From: Clitopilus passeckerianus
Taxonomy: Eukaryota > Basidiomycota > Agaricomycetes > Agaricales > Entolomataceae
NCBI GenBank assembly: GCA_944990035.1
Contig: CALYLX010000098.1
Location: forward strand, 558,001 to 622,000
Length of the DNA stretch: 64,000 nucleotides
Direction: 5' to 3'
The translations under genes and the position numbers were made by a program. Positions 10,523 through 22,600 of the stretch are shown in pieces (positions within the stretch are counted from its first letter, which is position 1; every line of letters starts with the position of its first letter). Below the pieces are notes generated by a model. It ran no database searches. It was not told the DNA's origin and saw only the letters and a program-made list of their open reading frames with translations.

Positions 10523-13500
10523 ATGTCCTATGTGCTGCTGCCAATCGGCTTGGTGACCCTCTTTGGGTATCTCTTCTGGAGACACCAATGGCGCCTAAGC
10601 AGTCGAGAGAACCTACCCTCTCCAAACCTCGCAAACGAAACTCCCAATGCAAGATCCAGTTCTACCAATGAAGATACCTCGTCAGAGTTACAACCTGCAG
10701 ATGATGTTTCCGACCTTGACCGACAGCTATGTCCACCGGTCGACTTACACCAGCCCGAGGAGGATAGGCGCCTTCTGCAAGAATATGCGTGGTTGTCGTA
10801 TAAATTTTTGCCTCCTGTGATGAGGCCAGGTGTGGAACTGATCGTGTTGAGGGGCCTGTTCCCGAACCCCAAAGACATTTCGTACGATGTCTGTTCAGCA
10901 TGCCTGCAAACGCATGAGGATGTTCGGGCGCTTCTTCTGGAGGGTTGGGAGATGGGGACGTTTAGAGCTTTACGCAGTAATCGTGAGTATTGCCTGCAAT
11001 GCTTTGACCTACATGGACTTACCGGGGGTTCTTTCAGCGACATTTCTTTCGTTAGGCAACCCTCTGGTTTCTAGCATGGATAACACAGCAACTCGATCCT
11101 CCCAAGAGCTGGAAGATAATACCTCTCCTGAGCAGCCTGGTGCAACTGGATCTGAAGCTGCTACTTGTGAGTAACGTCGTTTAAGCACACACATGAAAAA
11201 ATGCTCATCTATCTGTGCATCCCCAGTGCCAAGTGCAATTGCTTGCGAAGTCCCAGAATATGCTTCAGTGGCTGTGGCAGAGGTAACCGGTGGACACAAT
11301 GAAGGTGAAATAAACGAGGAGGACCATGATCAGAACGAAGGAATCATTGCCTCGTATGCCTCCACCGCTGGGACAACAGGAGAGATCAAGAACATCGTGC
11401 TAGATATCCAAGGAAGTGATTTCGTTGCAGGTGGAGACATTTACAACGTTGCCGGAGATGTATGGCGTATCACCTGTAAGTGATGTTCTAACACCCATGT
11501 CATGATCATTGCTAACGATTGGTCGATTATAGATTCAAGTGGGTATTTATCCCAGAGAATGCGCACACGTGGCTCACCTCGATACAGATAATGATCATTC
11601 CGTGGCCGAATGGTTCTTTCCCGTTGACTATCGAGTCACGCACAACGAGATTTCCAAGAAGCGGTCCAAGAACACTGGCGGGTGGTTGCTTCGGTCGAAG
11701 ACGTATCGCGAATGGTGCACATCCCCTCAGCAAAGAATCATGTGGTGTCCTGGTATACGTACGTGCTCCCATGTCTAATGACAGGCATTATCCTAACGGT
11801 CAGATCCTAGCTGGCGTTGGTAAAACGGTCATGGCGTAAGTTTCCATTACACTGCCACCTGGCTTCATTCCCACTGACCCGTGAATCTTCAGCTCCCTCG
11901 TTGTGGACAACCTACGGACCTTTGACGAATCCAAAACCTTCGTCGGCATCATCTACTTCAGCTACAAGCTTCGAGATCAACAAAGCAAACTGGCCATCCT
12001 GGAGGCCCTCTGCAGGCAGATGTTTGAATTCCGACAACAATCTGCCCTTAAAGTCCTGCACGACTCGCATGCAAAGCGAAGGTCACGACCTACGGAAGCC
12101 GAGCTTCGGTCAATCCTATCCGCTGCCCTCCAGGACTATCAGCAATGCTATATCGTTCTGGACGCACTTGACGAATACACTGCACATTATAGTGATAAGC
12201 AGATTCGCGACATCATCGAAACCATCCTATCGCTCGGAACCAATGTCAAGCTTCTCGTAACCTCACGCGTTCTTGGAGAAATGGAGGCCATGTTCAAGGA
12301 AATTGGGGCTAGCAGAGAGGAGATAATTGCGGATGACAGCGATATGAGAGGATATCTGGTGGAAAGGGTTGTCACCCTGAAATCCAAACTCGACTTTGGG
12401 GTGTCGGATGAGTTTTCCACGCTTATCGTTGACAAGCTCATACGGGCTGCAAAAGGGCGGTAAGTTGCTCTTTGTTCTCCACCCCTTTCAGATCTCTGAT
12501 GGGTTAATGTTAGGTTTCTCGTCGCAGAACTGGGCATGAATTTGCTAGCTGAACAACTCAATCTCGGAGATCTTGAAGACGCTCTCGAAAACCTGCCACA
12601 CGAAATCGACGAAACTTACATCCGCGTCATGGAGCTCATCAAAAACTATTCCGATAGTCGAAGGGAGCTTGCAATGAAGGCGTTGATGTGGATTGCTTAT
12701 GCCTGTCGACCTCTTTCGGTCCAGGAACTCCAACATGCACTCGCTACGAGGCACGCCAGGAAGGAGACGCAAAAATACGTGACGCCGCTATCGACAATCA
12801 CGGGTCTCTGCGCTGGACTCCTCGTAGTCCAAGATAAAGATTGGCACAGCCAGCCTGATGGTGCGAGGGTCGTGCGATTTGTGCGTGAGTAGTGCATTCA
12901 CGGATTCCGAGCTGCATGGATTAACGGCTGCATTGCTAGACTTTACAACTGAAGAATTTTTTGAGGAGCCACAATCCCAATACTTTGTCGAAGCTCACAG
13001 CGAGATGCAATCAACATGCATTGAATACCTCTCAATCACGGCCAATCATATTCTTCCAGCTCTGTGTACCTGGAGTCATGAGCCCTTTGAACGGAAAGCC
13101 GTCCTTCCTTTCTATGACTATGCGGCATCGAACTGGGGATACCATGCAAACACACGCCATGAACCCTTCCAGGGGGTTCTTGAATTCCTACGGAGGAGTG
13201 ATCGACCTGTGCTGCTCAGCTGCAACTACATACTGGCAGAGTGGAACGATGGGACGACAGAAGAAAATCGGCCAGATATATTCCTGGCAGCGTATCATGA
13301 TCAAGTCAATGCCCTGGCAGCTCTACTAGATGGGACGGACGACATTCCCCGCACGACTTTACAAAGAACGCCAGCCCACTATGCGGCCATTGCAGGCCAG
13401 ACAGACTCTATGAAGCAGATACTAGAATGGTCAAGATCAAGCCATAGCAACAACGATCCTGCCGGCAGGGATACTCCCATGGAATCCGGGATAGAAAACA

Positions 13501-15332
13501 AAAGGGACTCTGAAGGCAGGACACCTATCAGCTTCGCAGCTGGGCATGGCCAGGAATCAGCTGTCAAGAGGTTCATTGAGCATGGAGGTGACGATGTGGA
13601 TTCGAAGGACAGCGAGGGCCGAACACCCTTTTCATACACGGCTCAGTGGGGCAAGGAGTCAATCATCAAGCTCCTGCTTGAGCATGGAGGTGTCGACGTG
13701 GACTCGAAGGACAACAACGGCCGGACTCCCCATTCATATGCGGCTCAGCGGGGCGACGAGTCAATCATCAAGTGTCTGCTTGAGCACGGAGGAGTCGACG
13801 TGGACCCGAAGGACAACAGGGGCCGGGCTCCCTTCTCATACGCGACTCAGTGGGGCCACGAGTCAATCATCAAGCTTCTGCTTGAACACGGAGGAGTCGA
13901 CGTGGACTCGAAGGACAACAACGGCCGGAGTCCCCTTTCATATGCGGCTCAGCGGGGCGACGAGTCAATCATCAAGCTTCTGCTTGAGCACGGAGGAGTC
14001 GACGCGGACTTGAAGGACAACAACGGCCGGACTCCCCTTTCATATGCGGCTCAGCGGGGCGACGAGTCAATCATCAAGCTTCTGCTTGAGCATGGAGGAG
14101 TTGACGTGGACTCAATGGACAACCAGCGCCAGACTCCCTTTTCATACGCGGCTCAGTGGGGCAAGGAGTCAATCATCAAGCTTCTGCTTGAGCATGGAGG
14201 AGTCGACGTGGACTCGAAGGACAACCAGGGCCGGACTCCCTTTTCATATGCGGCTCAGGGGGGCAACGAGTCAATGATCAAGCTTCTGCTTGAGCACGGA
14301 GGAGTCGACGCGGACTTGAAGGACAACGAGGGCCAGACTCCCTTTTCATATGCGGCTCAGCAGGGCGACGAGTCAATCATCAAACTTCTGCTTGAGCATG
14401 GAGGAGTTGACGTGGACTCAATGGACAACCAGCGCCAGACTCCCTTTTCATACGCGGCTCAGTGGGGCAAGGAGTCAATCATCAAGCTTCTGCTTGAGTA
14501 TGGAGGAGTTGACGTGGACTCGAAGGACAACCAGGGCCGGACTCCCTTTTCATATGCGGCTCAGGGGGGCAACGAGTCAATGATCAAACTTCTGCTTGAG
14601 CATGGAGGAGTTGACGTGGACTCAATGGACAACGAGGGCCGGACTCCCTTTTCATACGCGGCTCATAAGCGCAATCTGTCAATCATAAAGCTCCTGCTTG
14701 AGCATGGAGGTGTCGACGTGGACTCGAAGGACAACAACGGCCGGACTCCCTTTTCATACGCGGCTCAGTGGGGCAACAAGTCAATAATCAAACTTCTGCT
14801 TGAGCATGGAGGAGTTGACCTGGACTCGAAGGACAACAAGGGCCGGACTCCCTTTTCACACACGGCTCATAGCGGCAATGAGTCAATCATCAAGCTCCTG
14901 CTTGAGCATGGAGGAGTCGATGTGGACTCAAAGGATGAAGACGGCCGGACTCCCTTTTCCTATGCCGCTCAGTATTGTCAGCAGTCAGTCATCAGACTTC
15001 TGCTCAAGCATGGAGCCATCCAAGCCACTACGCAAGACAAGGATGGACGTACCGCCCTTTCTTGGGCCAGTGCAGGTGATGCCTACTGGCAGAGTCAAGC
15101 TGCCGTCGTAGGCACCATTCAACTCATTCTCGCACAAGGTGTCGAGGTGAATCTGGCAGATAACGAGGACAGGACTGCACTTTATTACGCGCGGCAATTT
15201 GTGCAGTCATGGAGCTGGGGATCAAGAGATTGGCATTGTGTTGTGGATCTGTTGGAGGCAAATGGGGCAGTCGAGTTGCCGTTGAGTAGTGACGATGTAG
15301 ACGAAGAACTTGCTTCAATTCCCATATCTTAG
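10523..15332 (+). CDS. NLR-A: membrane-anchored NACHT-ankyrin receptor, 1456 residues
   Basis: Nine exons join in frame: 10523-10982, 11038-11166, 11227-11475, 11533-11538, 11588-11758, 11811-11835, 11893-12459, 12514-12884 and 12940-15332. A hydrophobic segment at residues 2-20 (starts MSYVLLPIGLVTLFG) should be a membrane anchor. Residues about 70-153 form a conserved domain ending RALLLEGWEMGTFRALR, which I cannot assign. A Gly/Asn motif GGDIYNVAGDVWRIT lies near residue 270. The NACHT NTPase follows, with Walker A GIPGVGKT (about 337-344) and Walker B VLDALDE (about 433-440). After a helical region and a VHFTTEEFF segment come about 17 ankyrin repeats (residues about 850-1390), 13 of them on a strict 34-residue period. 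Fungal NACHT proteins with repeat domains act as NLR-type sensors in heterokaryon incompatibility and innate defence; that role is inferred here. It has the longest repeat array of the cluster. Confidence 0.9.
11533..11538 (+). other. 6-nt microexon of NLR-A
   Basis: ATTCAA lies between an acceptor (TTATAG) and a donor (GTGGGT), with introns of 57 and 49 nt on either side. The same six bases with flanking splice sites occur in B (20811-20816) and C (39915-39920), and one-base variants occur in D (48713-48718, ATTCCA) and E (57215-57220, ATTTGA). Skipping it would keep the frame, so a single longer intron remains possible. Conservation across five copies favours a real microexon. Confidence 0.6.
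11811..11835 (+). other. 25-nt exon encoding most of the Walker A loop (NLR-A)
   Basis: This exon encodes the GVGKTVM part of the P-loop between two introns of 52 and 57 nt. The codon for the preceding Pro and that for the following Ala are both split by introns. Equivalent 25-nt exons exist in B (21090-21114), C (40194-40218) and D (48997-49021). The length is not a multiple of three, so skipping it would destroy both nucleotide binding and the frame. Confidence 0.8.
13513..15050 (+). repeat. Array of near-identical 102-bp ankyrin repeats in NLR-A
   Basis: About 15 tandem units of 102 bp encode the consensus GRTPFSYAAQWGNESIIKLLLEHGGVDVDSKDN, in pieces GRTPFSYAA / xxxxES / IIKLLLEHGGVDVD / SKDN. 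Most units differ at only a few codons, concentrated in the four or five residues after SYAA (QWGK, QRGD, QGGN, QQGD, HKRN and so on). A three-unit (306-bp) block is duplicated: 14113-14418 and 14419-14724 show the same order of variants. Confidence 0.9.
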
Positions 15333-15529
15333 GACACCTGAACACATGGACTAGTTGAATGTCATGTAGCTGCAATACTCGATATAACCTACACCATGTA
15401 CTTTGATGCATCGTTGTAAATTCACCAACCAGCGGCTAATTCTTCACACTCTGGATGTTTTCAGTGTATTATTCACCCAAGAACACATAAAAACTCGAAA
15501 GGATGTATTGAAACTCCATCGAGCAAGTT

Positions 15530-17480
15530 ATATCCACGAGCTATAGTTCTCCCCCCACTTTGGCGTCTCCACCAAGCCGAATACCGTCACCGACACGCCC
15601 AGCATATCCCAATGCATGAAATGCGTCCCACCACAGACGAAGATCCATTTCGCCGGTCTTGAACGATTCCGATCCTTTGCCCATTTATCTTTGGACTCCC
15701 TACGCTCCTCCAACCCCACTTCGTCGACAGCAGCGTTGACACGCTCACTATAATGGTGGTGATGATATCCTTCCTGAGTCGTGAACAGGAGTAAGAGGTA
15801 GAGGAAGCGGAGGACACGGAGGCAGAGAAATGGAGGCGGGAGGATACATCCTCTCGCCGTCGCCATTCGTCTTCCAGAGGGTTCCATGTGTGGTATTCCA
15901 GCTGTACCGGTACCAGAGACGTTATGGGCATGGTGCGTAATAAGGTTCGCCTAATTTGCTCCTTCTTCTGCTTCCTTGTCTTCGTGTTTTCTCTTGACCA
16001 AGCGCTTGCCTGTCTGTTCGTCCATATCGGAAAACGTGAAGGGCAGGAACGAGGCCGACGAACAGACAGGCAACGAAGGGCGAGAACGGAGAGGAAATAA
16101 AGGCCAGAGACCAAATTGAGAATTGGAGACCTATTGGCAGTGGGCGTCTCGATGTGGGAAGTCGGATCTAGATTGGGAAGAATGAGAAGTTAGTTGTGTA
16201 TATAAGGAAGAAGAGCAGTAAAGCGAGAAGTGAACAGGCGAGAAACGAGAGAACCTCTACAGGTCGACTTTTAAACCCAAAAAAATTGCAAGGAACGCCA
16301 AACCAGAGCATGAACATGAACATGAACAAAGTAAACTCACACCAGGAACCTCCACTCTTGCAGCTGCTTCCCGATCTCAAGATAGTCCGAGCGTTCATTC
16401 CTCCCCACTCCCCACTCCTCTTCTTCTACTTCTTGCTAAACTTGCCCACATCCATACAGTGGATCGTGGTCCTCCGATACCTCTCCACTAACCAAAGTCT
16501 CCGATGGCATGCAGCTGCCCTCTCCGCCTCCGCGCCCCAATTTCATTGTTGTTTCGGTTGTCCTGCACATCATTTCCACAGCACATATGCTGGTAATACG
16601 CGGCAAGCCGACTCCCAAACACGAACATAATCCCTGTTTTCTCAAAGACTTTGCTGTAGGGCCGCAGGCAGTGGTGGGAGGTTCATATCGGAGTAAATAC
16701 GTTATTCGGAGGAGGGAGTGGCCTAAGGCTCGTTCTGTTGAATATACAAGTAGAATAAATCAGTACTAAAATCCAAACACGAGAGATTGGGAGACGTTAC
16801 GTACCGCACCACACCAACTCTCGAAAGTGGCCTTTCAGGAAGGTATCGAGATCTTTTGAACCAGCCAAGTCGGGGAAAGCACCGTTATGGCGCTCGGGAT
16901 ACGATGAATATGCCGCCATCTTTCTTTTCCTCCTTGTCATGTTTGCTGATATCCTTCGGTATCGTCTTTGGAAGGCGGTTGTCAAAAACTCGCCCGCACA
17001 CTCTGGACGTAAAATAGCACGGAGAAGTAGACCGTGTTTGTAGGCAGTGGGTTCGGATGCGGAGAGGAAGGAGGGAGGCTAGTCTGGCCTGGTGAGAAGT
17101 ATCAGGTGCAGGGAGGAGGTGAAGGTGATCGAGCCAGTATAGTGTACCTATGAACGATAAGAAAAGGATTAGTTCTTCCCCGATGTGAGAGCGAAGTACA
17201 CACGTACGTCGTGAAATCAGGCTGATGCTGACAAAGGTTGTGTAGGAAACTGGTGTTGCGCCAGTGGGGAGAGGACCACTGACACTGTGTACGAGATTAG
17301 CGACAGTTTGGTTCATGGGAGAGAAATAGCAACGCACGGTATATGAGCCAATTTCCGTGTGGTACGACGAGTGTTATATGAGATCTTGGTGTTATACCGT
17401 TAGCAAGAGGAGGAACGCCGTTGTCGACGCAGAAATGATCTTGCTGCATGGGAGATTGGGGGAAATGGGGTTGGCGGGTT
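15530..17480 (-). pseudogene. Relics of an unidentified minus-strand gene (unit A copy)
   Basis: Short minus-strand frames here match fragments in the same position behind B, C and D. Near 15540-15650 a frame reads ...KMDLRLWWDAFHALGYAG, matching KMYLRPWQEPVHTLVYAG behind B. A segment around 15860-15920 (VQLEYHTWNPLEDE) matches C and D. Near 16650 another frame (CLRPYSKVFEKTG) matches CLQPYGEVIEEAG behind C, and near 17240 a fourth frame (SGPLPTGATPVSYTT) also matches C. I could not assemble one open gene, and no family is recognised. It is probably a decayed multi-exon gene duplicated with the receptor unit. Confidence 0.35.
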
Positions 17481-17649
17481 GAAGATCGTGCAGTCGGTAT
17501 TAGGGATGCATCGGCGATTGATGGTGACGAGGCCTTGAAGCTGAAGCGCTGGAGGTTTGAAGACGAAGAGATGAAGAGAGCGCCTGGGTCTACAACCCAG
17601 AAATCTTCAAGTAATCGTTCGTCTCTGCCAGTGGCTCGTCTGCTGATCC

Positions 17650-19330
17650 TCGCTTTTCACCTTGCTTGCATTCATCCCGGGAGAATGCTGCGTAGTAGTA
17701 TGGGTGACTACTAGCGTTGAGCGTCGAAGTATGCATGCTCAGCTAGACCCCAAGCTTCAAGAGGACCGAGGAGGTGATTGGAACGAAGAGAAAGATACTC
17801 CGAGAAACTACCGGCCGTCCTCCTTTCTCAGATCCCTCCATCAACAACTCGAATACGGCGAAAACCTCAGTGGTCCTCCTAGCTGCTCACTCTCTTAATC
17901 ACGACGCCTTCAACTCTGAGATCATCACCGATGCCACCTCAAGAATCCGAACGACCACATGTCTGCTAAAATATCGACGGGACCGTCAGCGCTTCAGCGC
18001 CCAGCTCTGGCCTCGCAGTTCAGTCAACAGAACGGTACTCGAATGGCCCTAGAAACGACCCGGATGGCGTGGGTGCTACCTGGAGAACCGACAAGGTGTC
18101 ATATGACTGTATACTCTCAACTGGCATCAGCCACCGTGCGCAAGCGTGTAACTGGTCTTTCCAATATGACCTTCGTCTGTATTATGGTAGGAATACCTGG
18201 GATCTCTGTTGACACGTTCTGACTGCCTTTTAGGGAGAACCCCAACACGCCACATGACCTCGGGCTAGCAGGTTGGTCATTCGAGAAACTATCTCATCTA
18301 CCTACACAAAGACATCGTTTTCTTCTCATGACATCACTCATCCAATTGAGAGGGCGCATATCAGCTGCTGCCAGAGAATGCGTCTGAGGTGTGTATCTTT
18401 CTTCTCCCTTTCTCTTCTCTTCATTCCCTTCTCTTTCGTTCGCCTGCTCGTTCCTATCTTATAACGTTTATAGGTACACTCAACCCCACCCTACAACAGT
18501 AAATTTGGCCTAGCCCTAACCCGGGAAACGGATCGTCTAGGAATGACCGTCGGACATTGACCTCACGCATTCATCCAACATTATAGCCTTTTAGCCGCCC
18601 GAGCTTTTCAGTGCGAGGTGGCCAGGGATGTGCCGAGGAATGTCCCGGATGGGACTTTGGAGATGTTGGGGACTGAGAGCCAGGGGGGAAGGATGGTGTT
18701 GTTATGGTATGTGCTTGAATCCATCTGGATGAAAGGAGGATGCTGATGCGGGTGGAACTAAGGGTTGGCTTGCACCGTTTTTCGTCGCCGACGTAGAGGA
18801 TGGGGAGGTGGCGGATATGAAGAAGGTCGCTGATCATGTTGAGTATATCGCGAACGTTGCGGCGAAGAAGCAGTGAGTCCTCGTTTCTCTCCTGGCCGTG
18901 TTCCTCCCTGATTGCTCACCGCTACGTACAGTGTCGGTATTGGATCCGATTTCGATGGTATTTAGGATACGCTGAAGGATTTGGAGGACGTTAACACGTA
19001 CCCTGCGTTGGTGAGTTGCTGTCCTCCTCCCGTTTGCTCTTCCACCTCCGCCTTCCTCTGCCCCACTCTCTTTGCCTCTTCCTCTGGGATAAACACCAGG
19101 GTGACGTGCTGACTCACTCCTCGCCTCACAGATCATTGAACTCATCTCCCGCAACTGGACCGCCCTCGAGCTCGGAGGACTTTGGGAGGGTATTTTCGAG
19201 GGCGTTGCGAGGGTCGCGAGGGAGATACGCGAGGAGGAGAGAAATGGGAAGGTTGGGCAGGAGTGTATTGGAAGAGGAGGGATTTGTAGTTCGGATGGAA
19301 GGACTATATGGATGGATGGACTGATTTCAT
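17650..19330 (+). pseudogene. Decayed membrane dipeptidase (family M19), unit A copy
   Basis: The 3' half keeps recognisable M19 dipeptidase blocks. There is an APFFVAD-type block followed by a helix with ADHVEYIANVAAKK (about 18767-18872), a splice donor, then VGIGSDFDG (about 18932-18958), LEDVNTYPALI, and ELISRNWTALELGGLWEG across another intron (18978-19190). VGIGSDFDG and the later Leu-Glu-Asp block are typical of renal/membrane dipeptidases, zinc enzymes that cleave dipeptides. An in-frame TAG follows DGI at about 18963, and the N-terminal half is hard to follow, so this copy is judged non-functional. Similar relics lie behind B, C and D. Confidence 0.65.
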
Positions 19331-19366
19331 CTTGTATTTAACGAACGTCTTGATAAAGAGGCCGTT

Positions 19367-19387
19367 TATATATATATATATATATAT
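19367..19387. repeat. (TA)n microsatellite
   Basis: A run of about ten TA dinucleotides lies downstream of the unit A dipeptidase relic. The matching position before copy E (about 55806-55815) has only a short ATATAT remnant. Confidence 0.9.
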
Positions 19388-19596
19388 TTCACTAGTATCA
19401 TGTTCTTTATGTTAACTTTCTAGTTTGGTCCTGCACTATGGCAACAGCTGTTCAATTTTATCATCAAGTTGTCTAGAACAGTCGCAGTCAAAAGGATAAT
19501 TACAGATTTTCTTACATTGTACAAGACGACTTCAAGTAACTACGATTGATTCTGGACCCGCCGCAGGACAGCCGATCATGGGCGCTTTACGTTCTT

Positions 19597-19610
19597 CACA
19601 GCAGTTTGAC
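19597..19610 (+). promoter_or_regulatory. Conserved upstream box, NLR-B
   Basis: CACAGCAGTTTGAC ends 169 bp before the NLR-B start codon. It is identical to the box before D and close to that before E. It is followed by a CACACCCAC-type repeat also found before E. Confidence 0.45.
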
Positions 19611-22600
19611 CCTCACACCCACACACACCCATACACTCGAAACAGGCGCTCACACACTGCCGCATGGCAGTGGCAGCTGGTATGTTGTTCATTTACTCTC
19701 AGCTTGCTGCCCTCGTGAGTCCTTGCCACATTCCGCATCCACGATTCAAGTTCTAACTTCTCCCAAGGATCCTCAAGCATGTTCTATTGGCTGCTAATCG
19801 GTGCAGTGGCCCTGTTTGGGTATCTCTTCGGGAAAAATCCATGGCGCCTACTAGACGGTGGCCGAAGGAAACCTCCAGCTCAAGCCCTCACGGACGATAC
19901 TTCCAGCTCAGTCTTGAACGCTGCCGATGAGGATCGTTCCTCAAAGCTACAAGATGCCTCGAACACTCCCGATGTTCGCCAACATTCACCTTCAGAGTCA
20001 GACCCGCACGTTGAGGGGGATAGGCGCATCCTGCAAGAATACACGTGGACGTCGTACAAGGACCAGCCTCTGAGAATGAAGCAGGTTATGGAACCTGTTA
20101 TTTTGAAGAGTCTTCTACCTACTTTCTGCGACGTTTCCGACGACACCTGTTCCTCATGCCTGCAAAATCACGACGATGTCCGGGCGCTTCTCCTAGAGGG
20201 TTGGGAAAAGGGCACGTTTGAGGCTTTACGCAGTAATTGTGAGCGCTCCTTACAAGGTATTGCCGGTGTTAACTGACTAACTTTAAAATGTTAGCGACAT
20301 TTCTTTCACTTGGCAACACCATAGTCCATGGTAAAAACACGACGACGTTACAATTCTCTCAAGCGCCTCGGAAGGGCGATGTCTCTCCTGAAATATCTGC
20401 CACAGCTGGGAACAAGTCCATCACTCGTAAGTCACACTGAAGCCTGCACTTGTGAGGTTGCTGATTTATCTGTGCGTACGCAGAGCTAAGGGAGACTGGC
20501 AGCGAGGTGCTCGCAAACACGAGTGGTCAAGCTCCAGTGGATGATCGGGGAACGACCAGACATGCACCTGAAGGAAACGTTGATGAAGATGTCGATGACA
20601 AAGAACACAAAAGTATCCACACCGAATATCTGGCCGTCAAGGAGGTGGTACACGAGTGCAAGGAAGTCAACATCTCTGGAGGCAAGTTCGTTAGCACTTC
20701 AAGCGGTGACGTCTACAACATGAATGTTGCGGGAGACGTATGGCGAATTACGTGTAAGTTATTTCTGTTTATGCACGTACGAAAGTACACTGACATCTGG
20801 TCAATTATAGATTCAAGTAAGTACTGTATGTCCGTAACATTCTCCTTGCGGTAACTAACTCAATGTAGATGATGATTCTCGTAAGACGGGGGAATGGTAC
20901 TATTTCATTGACCACCGAGCTTCACACAACGAAATTGCCAGGAAACGATCAAAGGAGACCGGCGGGTGGTTTCTTCAATCGAACACATATGGCGAATGGT
21001 GTACATCCCCGCAGCGCAGACTTATGTGGTGTCCTGGAATACGTATGTACTTCCATGTCTAATAGGATACCTCCCTGACCATCCCCCAGCTGGTGTCGGT
21101 AAAACAGTCATGGCGTAAGTTCCACATGACCTCAACCTGGTCTATCATCGATGATTTGCGCCCCCTCAGATCCCTTGTCATCGATCACCTACGGACCCTT
21201 GACGAATCCCGAACATTCGTCGGCGTCATTTACTTCAACTACAACCTCCGACCTCACCAGAGCAAAGTCGCCATCCTTGAAGCCCTTTGTAGGCAGATGT
21301 TTGAATTCCGTCAACAGCCCATCTTCAAAGACCTCTATGACTCACATGAGAAGAGGAAATCACGACCTACGGAGGCCGAACTTCGATTGGCTCTATCCAT
21401 CGCCATCGGGGGCTACCAGAACTGCTACCTTGTCCTGGACGCACTTGACGAATATACGGTGCAGTATAGTGATAAGGAGGCCCGCGAGATGATCAAAGAC
21501 ATCCTGTCGCTCGGAGAGAACGTGAAGCTCCTTATCACCTCACGAGTACTCGGGGAGATGAAGGCCACATTCAAGGAACTTGGGGCCAGCAGAGAGGAGA
21601 TAATCGCGGACGATGATGATATGGGGGCATATCTGGTGGAAAGAATTGACACCCTGAAATCCAAACTCGACTTTGAGGTGTCGGGCGAGTTTTCCAAGCT
21701 TATCGTTGACAAGGTCATACAGGCTGCAAAAGGGCGGTAAGTTCTTTCCTCGCTCTCCACCCTTTCAAATGTCTGATGGCTTAACATTAGGTTTCTCGTC
21801 GCAGAGCTGGGCATGAATTTGCTAGCTGAACAGCTCAATCTTGGAGATCTTGAAGATGCTCTCGAAAACCTGCCTCACGAGATCGACGAAACCTACAACC
21901 GCGTCATGGAGCTCATCAAAAACTATTCTGGACCTCAAAGGGAACTCGCGATGAAGGCGTTGATGTGGGTTGCTTATGCGCGTCGACCTCTCTCGGTTCG
22001 GGAACTTCGACATGCGCTCGCTACAAAGAATGGCAGGAAAGAGACGCATAAATATGTTACCCCGCTATCAAGAATCACGGGCCTCTGCGCTGGACTTGTT
22101 GTTGTGAAAGATAAAGCAAGGGACACCCAGCCTGATGATGAGAGGGTTGTACAATTTGTTCGTGAGTAATGCATTCATGGAATCGGAGTGCATAATCATG
22201 ATGGGCATTGTCAGATTTCACGACCCAAGAATTCTTCCAGCAGTTCCAATCAAAATACTTCCTTGATGCGCATAAGGGGATGTTTTCAACATGCATTGAA
22301 TACCTCTCAATCACGGGTAATCATACTCTTGCAGCAGACCTCAACCGGGGGGCATCGCGCAGGGTTCTTGATCAAAGAGCCCGCCTTCCCTTCTATAACT
22401 ATGCGGCATTGAACTGGGGCTACCATGCAAATACACATCATAAGCCCCTCCCCACGGTTTTTGAATTCCTACAGAGCAATGGCCAACCCGTGTTACTCAA
22501 CTGCAACTACATACTGGCAGAATGGGGGGATAGGACAACAGAGAAGGGTGGGCCCAGTATATTCCTGGGAGCGTATCACGATCAAACCGATGCTCTGTCA

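Noticed and set aside
13513..15050. Regular 102-bp repeats resembling a CRISPR array or satellite
   Set aside because: There are no spacers, and each unit is a coding ankyrin repeat in one continuous frame of a NACHT protein.
10523..15332. Assignment of the receptors to the WD40-repeat (NWD) class of fungal NLRs
   Set aside because: The C-terminal repeats are ankyrin (GRTPFSYAA...KLLLEHG), with no WD dipeptides in register.
18273..18464. Short plus-strand frame ending in a hydrophobic stretch, as a small membrane protein
   Set aside because: It lies in the dipeptidase relic, is not open in unit C at the matching place, and looks like intron sequence.
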